A stretch of 36,085 nucleotides of DNA from Pirellulales bacterium (GTDB lineage Bacteria; Planctomycetota; Planctomycetia; Pirellulales; Thermoguttaceae), in contig JAFGLH010000167.1 in the NCBI GenBank assembly GCA_016928165.1, positions 1 through 36,085 on the forward strand, written 5' to 3'. Position 1 is the first letter of the stretch, and each line of letters begins with the position of its first letter. This document shows positions 31,631-36,085 of the stretch, in pieces. The position numbers were made by a program, and so were the translations under genes. The notes under the pieces were generated by a model. That model was given only the letters and a program-made list of their open reading frames with translations. It searched no databases and was not told the origin of the DNA.

Positions 31631-32494
31631 CTATTCCGCGATGCGTCCCTCGACCAATCGGACGATGCGGTCGGCCTGCCGGGCGATGGAACGATCGTGC
31701 GTGACCATTACTATAGTGAGGTTCCGCCGGTCGTTCAAGTCCCTCAGAATGTGGATAATTTCCTCGCCGGTCGACGTGTCGAGATTGCCGGTCGGTTCGT
31801 CGGCCAGCAGCAGACACGGCTTGGTCACAAGAGCCCGGGCGATGGCCGCCCGCTGCATCTCGCCGCCCGACAGTTCGCGGGGACGATGCTTCAGCCGATG
31901 GCCCAGCCCGACCATTTCGAGCAATTCCTTGGCTTTGCACTTAAATTGCCGCCGCCGAGCCAGATAGGACCACGTTCCGTGCCGGATCATCAGCGGCGCC
32001 AGCACGTTTTCCAAGGTGTTCAGTTCGGGCAGGAGGTGATAGAACTGGAAGATCATGCCGAACTGATGGTTTCGCAGCCGGTCCCGCTCGGCCGCCGGCA
32101 GGTTGTCGATCCGCCGACCGTCGTAGTGGATTTCGCCCCGATCGGGCGCGTCAAGCGTGCCGAGCAGATGGAGCAGCGTACTCTTGCCGCAGCCGCTCTG
32201 TCCGACGATCGAGAGGAATTCTCCTCGGCGGACCTCCATATCGACGCCGCGGAGCACCGGCACCTCGACGGGGCCTTTGTGATAGCTTTTGTGGATGTTG
32301 GTCGCGCGGAGTTGGTCTTGGGTTCGGGGATTCGGGGATTTGGGGATTTGGGATTCGGGATTCGGGGTTCGGGGTTCTGGGATTCGGGATTCAGATGTAA
32401 CGAGATAATCCACTTCCGTACCCTGACCTTTGACCTCCGACCTCCGACCCCTGGTCCCTGGCCCCTGGCCTCTGACCCCTGTGCTGCTACTCAT
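31631..32494 (-). CDS. lolD: Lipoprotein-releasing ABC transporter ATPase (LolD-type) with repeat-derived N-terminus
   Basis: A 287-residue cytoplasmic ATPase of the MacB/LolD class. The ABC core starts near residue 62 (LRATNIHKSYHKGPVEVPVLRGVDMEV) and contains Walker A GQSGCGKSTLL, Q-loop IFQFYHLLPELNTLENV, signature LSGGEMQRAAIARAL and Walker B LLLADEPTGNLD, with switch VTHDRS. Only the first about 60 residues are unusual: GVRGQGPGTRGRRSEVKG and ESRIPEPRTPNPESQIPKS, coded by 7-8 bp tandem tracts. The ATG at 32494 overlaps the lolE stop (ATGAGTAG), so translation is probably coupled. An in-frame GTG at residue 28 is a possible alternative. Its likely partner is the adjacent LolC/E-type permease. 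Confidence 0.9.
   Translation of the reverse strand: MSSSTGVRGQGPGTRGRRSEVKGQGTEVDYLVTSESRIPEPRTPNPESQIPKSPNPRTQDQLRATNIHKSYHKGPVEVPVLRGVDMEVRRGEFLSIVGQSGCGKSTLLHLLGTLDAPDRGEIHYDGRRIDNLPAAERDRLRNHQFGMIFQFYHLLPELNTLENVLAPLMIRHGTWSYLARRRQFKCKAKELLEMVGLGHRLKHRPRELSGGEMQRAAIARALVTKPCLLLADEPTGNLDTSTGEEIIHILRDLNDRRNLTIVMVTHDRSIARQADRIVRLVEGRIAE
32319..32392. repeat. 7-8 bp G-rich tandem tract in the 5' part of lolD
   Basis: Alternating GGGGATTC, GGGGATTT, GGGATTC and GGGGTTC units on the plus strand, read on the minus strand as Pro/Ser/Arg-rich codons (residues about 35-59 of LolD). A second tract of ACCCCTGG- and ACCTCCG-like units follows at 32415-32480. Confidence 0.65.
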
Positions 32495-34031
32495 ATCGGA
32501 GTGCCTCCACCGGATGGAGCCGGGCGGCGCGTCGCGCCGGCAGGATGCTCGCCAAGACGGCTATCGCCAAGGCCCCGCAGACGATCCAAAAAACGGTCCA
32601 TGGCAACACGACCGCCGGAATCTCGTAGAAGTAGTAGATCGAGGGATCGAAGACCGGCTGCCCGGTGGCCCAGGCGATAAAGTCGGCGATCTCGTTGATG
32701 TAGCGGACGAACAACAGCCCAATGACCAATCCCGCGCCGGAGCCGACCGCGCCGAGCGATAGTCCGTAGCCGAGGAAGATGCCCATCACGCCGCGGCTCG
32801 AAGCGCCCAGCGATTTGAGAATTCCGATGTCGCGGGTCTTTTCCACGACGATCATATAGAAGATGGCCAGGATGCCGAACCCGGCCACGGCGATAATCAT
32901 AAACAAAAGGATGTTGAGGATGCGGGTTTCCATGTCCACGGCCGAGAGGAGCGCCCCCTGCTTGTCGCGCCAGGTGGAAACGACGTAGTCCCGAGGCGAA
33001 AAGGCGGCGCGGAGTAGGTCGCGGACAGCCTCGCCGTCGGCGCCGGGCTTGAGTTTGATCTGAATGGCGTTGATCCAGCCGACGCCGGTCGTCGGGTCCC
33101 ACATGCCCCGCATTTTTTGCAGCTTGCGGATCGGCACGAAGACGAACTTCGAGTCGTACTCGCTCATCTTGCTTTCGTAAAAATCGACGATCGTGAAGTT
33201 GTCGCTGGTGTCCTTCGGCGGCTGGCCGACGGTGACGGTGGTCAACTTGACGTCGTCGCCGGGCAAGACCCGAAAATGATCCACGCCGTCGGACGTGCGA
33301 AAACTCGCCATGGCCATTCCCAACACGATGCCGGCGTGTTGTTCCGCGGCGGGATCAAAACGGTTTATCTCTTCTTCCGGCAGCCGGCCGGCGAACGGAT
33401 CGCGCGTCGGCGCCGACAAGGGCGGAGTCGACGACTCCGGCGGCGGCGCTGATTGAGGTTGTCGCCGCTGTAAGTATTTCTCCTGAAACTCCCTGAACCG
33501 CGCCATCTCGCGGCGATGTTTCCAGCCGGCGCCGGCCATTGGTTCCCGCGGCGGAGCCTCGTCGCCCGCCTGATGATCGCGGACGTCGTAGCCGTCCTCG
33601 TGAAGCAGGAAGCTCATCGCTCGGCGGTTTGCGGGATGCTGGAGGAATTTCCCGAAATCGCTCACCTTGCTCTGCGTCCGCTCGTCGATGCCAACCAGGT
33701 CGACCGGCATGACGATCGTGTTCTCGCCGTTCCGTAAATAAAGCATCGCCTGAATGGCGACCATCGGCGAGAGGGCCTCGATCCGGTCGCCCGCCACTTG
33801 CATGATCCGCTCGGCGTGGGCGTCGAAGTCGTACATGCCCGAAAGACTGCACGACTCCAGCATCAAGTCGGAGATTGTGCCCTTGATGCGGTTTTTCATC
33901 TCGCCGGTAAAACCCTGCATCACGCTGTTGACCACGATCAGCGTGGCCACCCCGAGCGTGACGCTGATGATCGACGCCAACGCGATCCAGCGCGTGCGAA
34001 GGTATCGCAGGCAGAGGAGTAATTTGTACAT
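32487..34031 (-). CDS. Lipoprotein-releasing ABC transporter permease (LolC/LolE-type)
   Basis: A 514-residue inner-membrane protein of the FtsX/MacB-like family. A first helix near residues 17-40 (IALASIISVTLGVATLIVVNSV) precedes a large periplasmic domain, then three helices: ILNILLFMIIAVAGFGILAIFYMIVV, with the coupling KTRDIGILKSLGAS; GIFLGYGLSLGAVGSGAGLVIGLLFV; and VVLPWTVFWIVCGALAIAVLASILPARRAARLHPVEALRYE at the end. The periplasmic part carries a Pro/Gln-rich insert (about 178-210, QRRQPQSAPPPESSTPPLSA). It probably lifts lipoproteins from the inner membrane with LolD. The start at 34031 is nine bases beyond the lysS stop; no Shine-Dalgarno site is seen in the intervening repeat. Confidence 0.88.
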   Translation of the reverse strand: MYKLLLCLRYLRTRWIALASIISVTLGVATLIVVNSVMQGFTGEMKNRIKGTISDLMLESCSLSGMYDFDAHAERIMQVAGDRIEALSPMVAIQAMLYLRNGENTIVMPVDLVGIDERTQSKVSDFGKFLQHPANRRAMSFLLHEDGYDVRDHQAGDEAPPREPMAGAGWKHRREMARFREFQEKYLQRRQPQSAPPPESSTPPLSAPTRDPFAGRLPEEEINRFDPAAEQHAGIVLGMAMASFRTSDGVDHFRVLPGDDVKLTTVTVGQPPKDTSDNFTIVDFYESKMSEYDSKFVFVPIRKLQKMRGMWDPTTGVGWINAIQIKLKPGADGEAVRDLLRAAFSPRDYVVSTWRDKQGALLSAVDMETRILNILLFMIIAVAGFGILAIFYMIVVEKTRDIGILKSLGASSRGVMGIFLGYGLSLGAVGSGAGLVIGLLFVRYINEIADFIAWATGQPVFDPSIYYFYEIPAVVLPWTVFWIVCGALAIAVLASILPARRAARLHPVEALRYE

Positions 34032-34035
34032 GAGT

Positions 34036-34064
34036 GGGGATTAGGGATTGGGGATTGGGGATTG
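34036..34064. repeat. Heptanucleotide G-rich tract at the lysS-lolE junction
   Basis: GGGGATTAGGGATTGGGGAT continuing with GGGATT units: four G-runs that fit a quadruplex. On the minus strand it is a (CCCCAAT)n tract that codes the last residues and the TAA stop of lysS. Confidence 0.65.
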
Positions 34065-35651
34065 GATGTTCGCCGCTTGCGGTTTCGCGGATTCCTCTTT
34101 TTCCGGTCTCAACAACGGGAACAATATCACCTCGCGGATCGACTGCGAGTTGGTCAATAGCATCACCAGCCGGTCGATGCCGACGCCCAAGCCGCCGGCC
34201 GGGGGCATGCCGTTGCGCAACGCGCGAATGAAATCGCGGTCCATCTTAGCCATCGACTCTTCTTCAGCCAGCCCGTCGAGTTGGCGGGTAAAAAGCTCTT
34301 CCTGCAAGTCGGGGTCGTTCAACTCAGTGTAGGCGTTGGCCACTTCCATCCCCTGGATGAACAACTCGAACCGCTCGGCGATCGCCGGATTCGCGGCTTT
34401 ACGTTTGGTCAACGGGCAGATGCTGGCCGGATAGTCGGTCACGAATATCGGCCCGACCAACGCCGGCTCGACCCGTTCCTCGAAGACGAAGTTTTTCACC
34501 ACGTCCGGGTGTTTTCCGGCCGTCTCGAAGCCGATCCCCTCGGCGATTTTGCGGATTGCTTCTATATCGTCGGCCGCCGCGCCGGCGTGTTCGGCGAACA
34601 GTTCGTCATAAGTTTTGCGAGCGAACGGCGGGGTGAAGTCGATCTCCTTCTCGCCCCAGGGCAATATAAAGCCGCGACCGTCGGTCGCGCAATCACACTG
34701 GGGCGCGACCGACGGTCGCGGCTTTATCGCCTCGACAATCATCGCCTCGGTCAACTCCATCATCGTCTCGTAATCGCCGTAGGCCTGATAGACCTCGAGC
34801 ATCGTGAACTCGGGATTGTGCCGGGCGTCGATCCCCTCGTTTCGATAGACGCGGCCCATCTCGTATACCCGCTCGATCCCGCCGACCAACAGCCGCTTTA
34901 GATGCAACTCCAAGGCGATTCGCATGTAGAGGTCGATGTCCAGCGCGTTGTGGTGCGTGATGAACGGCCGAGCGGCGGCCCCGCCGGCGATCGAGTGGAG
35001 CGTCGGACCTTCGACCTCGACGAAGCCCCGGCCCCCGAGCGTCCGGCGGATCGACTCGACGATCTTCGTCCGCCGCAGAAATGTTTCCAACACGCCGTCG
35101 GTATGGATCAGATCGAGATACCGCATCCGCTGGCGAAGCTCGGGGTCGTTCAACCCCTTATGTTTTTCGGGCGGAGTTTCGATCGATTTCGTCAGGAACT
35201 TCAAATCCTCGGCAAAGATGGTCAACTCGCCGGTGCGGGTCTTTTTCAACTCGCCGTCGACGCCCACTATGTCGCCGAGATCGAAACACTTTGCCAGCTC
35301 GAAATTCTCGTTGCCCACCTGCGCCTTGCCGATCATCACCTGGACGGTGCCCGACCAATCGCGGATTTGCAGCCAATGGACTTTTCCCGACGGCCGCCGC
35401 AGAACGATTCGTCCGGCCGCGCGGACCTTCGGGCCATGCTGCTCGGGCGGCTTGCCCGTCTCGCAGTCGCCGGCCGGCTCGACGCGGATTTCCTCTTCCT
35501 TCGCCCTGATGTCGCCGATCGGCTGATGATCGTCGAACCGCGACCCCCAGGGGTCGATGCCCAGCTCCTTTATTCTGCGCAGTTTTTCGCGTCGCGCGGC
35601 CTCGAGCGCCTTCTCTCCGGCGGGCGACTGTTGGTTGGGCTTATCGTTCAT
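34041..35651 (-). CDS. lysS: Lysyl-tRNA synthetase, class II
   Basis: A 536-residue cytoplasmic enzyme that charges tRNA-Lys. An N-terminal OB-fold anticodon domain (VRAAGRIVLRRPSGKVHWLQIRDWSG) precedes the class II core: motif 1 region GFVEVEGPTLHSIAGGAAARPF, motif 2 VYRNEGIDARHNPEFTMLEVYQAY, and motif 3 GGLGVGIDRLVMLL near the C-terminus. Residues 309-329 (KPRPSVAPQCDCATDGRGF) are coded by a palindromic repeat and fall in a variable loop before the FTPPFARKTYDEL block, so the enzyme is probably active. The last about eight residues and the stop come from a tandem tract. The ATG at 35651 lacks a Shine-Dalgarno site. It heads a block with lolE and lolD. Confidence 0.96.
   Translation of the reverse strand: MNDKPNQQSPAGEKALEAARREKLRRIKELGIDPWGSRFDDHQPIGDIRAKEEEIRVEPAGDCETGKPPEQHGPKVRAAGRIVLRRPSGKVHWLQIRDWSGTVQVMIGKAQVGNENFELAKCFDLGDIVGVDGELKKTRTGELTIFAEDLKFLTKSIETPPEKHKGLNDPELRQRMRYLDLIHTDGVLETFLRRTKIVESIRRTLGGRGFVEVEGPTLHSIAGGAAARPFITHHNALDIDLYMRIALELHLKRLLVGGIERVYEMGRVYRNEGIDARHNPEFTMLEVYQAYGDYETMMELTEAMIVEAIKPRPSVAPQCDCATDGRGFILPWGEKEIDFTPPFARKTYDELFAEHAGAAADDIEAIRKIAEGIGFETAGKHPDVVKNFVFEERVEPALVGPIFVTDYPASICPLTKRKAANPAIAERFELFIQGMEVANAYTELNDPDLQEELFTRQLDGLAEEESMAKMDRDFIRALRNGMPPAGGLGVGIDRLVMLLTNSQSIREVILFPLLRPEKEESAKPQAANIQSPIPNP
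34665..34727. repeat. TATAAAGCCGCGACCG palindrome inserted in frame in lysS
   Basis: The arms 34665-34690 and 34702-34727 are perfect or near-perfect inverted repeats (TATAAAGCCGCGACCG/CGGTCGCGGCTTTAT). The total, 63 bp, equals 21 codons. The right half is the same as 11357-11382. Confidence 0.85.
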
Positions 35652-35702
35652 TCGGTGAAAATGGGCAAGCAGGGGTGTAGAAATGAATCATGCGGTCGAG
35701 GC

Positions 35703-35731
35703 ATTGTAATGGAACGGGGGGTTGCCTCCAA
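35703..35731 (-). promoter_or_regulatory. Candidate promoter for lysS
   Basis: TTGGAG (35726-35731), a 17-base spacer and TACAAT (35703-35708) on the minus strand, about 50 bases before the start codon. Confidence 0.35.
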
Positions 35732-35829
35732 GATCATAATGACGGTTTGTGATAGACATTGGCGCAAACTTGACGACCTTTCGACGCGCGGGTAGCCTGT
35801 TTAATATGCTTTATATGAGGGACTAGCGA

Positions 35830-36085
35830 ATGTGCCGCGGTTTCTCGCCTGGATTACAACGTATAGTGCAACTCGAGTTGGCATCCGGCAATTACGCTTC
35901 GGAAGACGAGTTGTTGTTGACGGCGGTCCGGCTGCTCAATCAACGCGAAAAAGACTTGCGCGACTTTAAGACACGGCTCCAAGGTCGGCTCGAACGGCTG
36001 GCAACCGTTCACAGGGGACTGTCCCAATTTTCGAGGTTTACAGCGAAAATGGGACTGTCCCCCTCGGCGGTGAAGGGGACAGGCA
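35830..36085 (+). CDS. ParD-like antitoxin, tail replaced by a repeat (runs off window)
   Basis: About 85 residues are visible. The first 57 resemble ribbon-helix-helix antitoxins of the ParD type: LQRIVQLELASGNYASEDELLLTAVRLLNQREKDLRDFKTRLQGRLERL, where S-G-x-Y-x-S-E-D-E and the following helix are the recognisable parts. From residue 58 (36001) the frame runs into the repeat family of 1943-2204 and reads TVHRGLSQFSRFTAKMGLSP without a stop to the edge. The normal acidic toxin-binding tail is therefore not seen here. No ribosome site stands out before ATG 35830. A toxin gene would be expected just beyond the window. Confidence 0.65.
   Translation, partial: MCRGFSPGLQRIVQLELASGNYASEDELLLTAVRLLNQREKDLRDFKTRLQGRLERLATVHRGLSQFSRFTAKMGLSPSAVKGTG
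36001..36085. mobile_element. Second copy of the CGTAACCGTTCAC-type element (opposite orientation, cut by window end)
   Basis: GCAACCGTTCAC then AGGGGACTGTCCC, and later AAAATGGGACTGTCCCC and GGTGAAGGGGACAGGCA, match the reverse complement of 2109-2204. The hairpin arms are more diverged (GCTGTAAACCTCG against GCGGTGAACCGCG), and it lacks the nine extra bases (ATCACCGCC) of the other copy. Confidence 0.75.

Noticed and set aside
1-36085. CRISPR array
   Set aside because: Repeats are palindromic and dispersed with unequal distances. No regular direct repeat-spacer pattern and no cas-like genes are visible.

Overview
This 36 kb, GC-rich window looks like a chromosomal piece of an uncultured Planctomycetota bacterium, probably of the Pirellulales type. 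The evidence is a long cobalamin-dependent (class II) ribonucleotide reductase with a C-terminal cysteine cluster, a PEP-CTERM-tailed subtilase, a CAAX-protease-like membrane protein of the PEP-CTERM-associated type, Tyr/Pro-rich small secreted proteins, HEAT and TPR proteins, many starts without Shine-Dalgarno sites, and a dense load of short palindromic repeats. Taxonomy is inferred from gene content only. No rRNA, tRNA, transposase or CRISPR array was recognised.

Layout. 1-9131 is mostly minus strand: the N-terminal part of a tyrosine phenol-lyase/tryptophanase, a polyprenol-phosphate mannosyltransferase, a small HEAT protein, NrdJ, a GspJ/PilW-like pseudopilin and an MFS transporter. 9440-14830 holds a PilZ-like protein, a secreted 960-residue fusion of an alpha/beta hydrolase with a C45-type acyltransferase, a CAAX-protease-like protein, a protein of unknown function and a small secreted protein. 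15114-17912 is a compact ABC uptake operon of the BtuF-BtuD-BtuC type. Its substrate may be cobalamin, which would fit the B12-dependent reductase, or an iron chelate. 18029-21136 carries a Tyr/Pro-rich secreted protein, a HEAT/TPR protein and a translationally coupled alpha/beta hydrolase. 21084-28056 carries a PEP-CTERM subtilase, uronate isomerase UxaC, an inositol-monophosphatase-like enzyme and a secreted GH42-like glycosidase. 28207-35651 is a minus-strand block: branched-chain aminotransferase, OPT oligopeptide transporter, and lysS-lolC/E-lolD in close or overlapping order. The right edge begins a ParD-like antitoxin gene.

The most unusual aspect is the repeat landscape. At least eight families of 25-260 bp imperfect palindromes occur between genes, at stop codons and inside reading frames. 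In-frame insertions are visible in lysS, the IMPase gene, the MFS gene, the hydrolase-C45 fusion (two families), the coupled alpha/beta hydrolase, the pseudopilin leader, the signal peptide of the GH42-like gene and the ParD-like gene. One element (1943-2204) has perfect 13-bp terminal inverted repeats and contains a second element that split a hairpin stem and is flanked by a CATTTTT duplication. This is direct evidence of movement. Separate 7-8 bp G-rich tandem tracts sit at the ilvE start, the lysS/lolE junction and the N-terminus of lolD. Together these suggest one or more non-autonomous palindromic elements that can be tolerated as extra peptide segments. No mobilising enzyme lies in the window.
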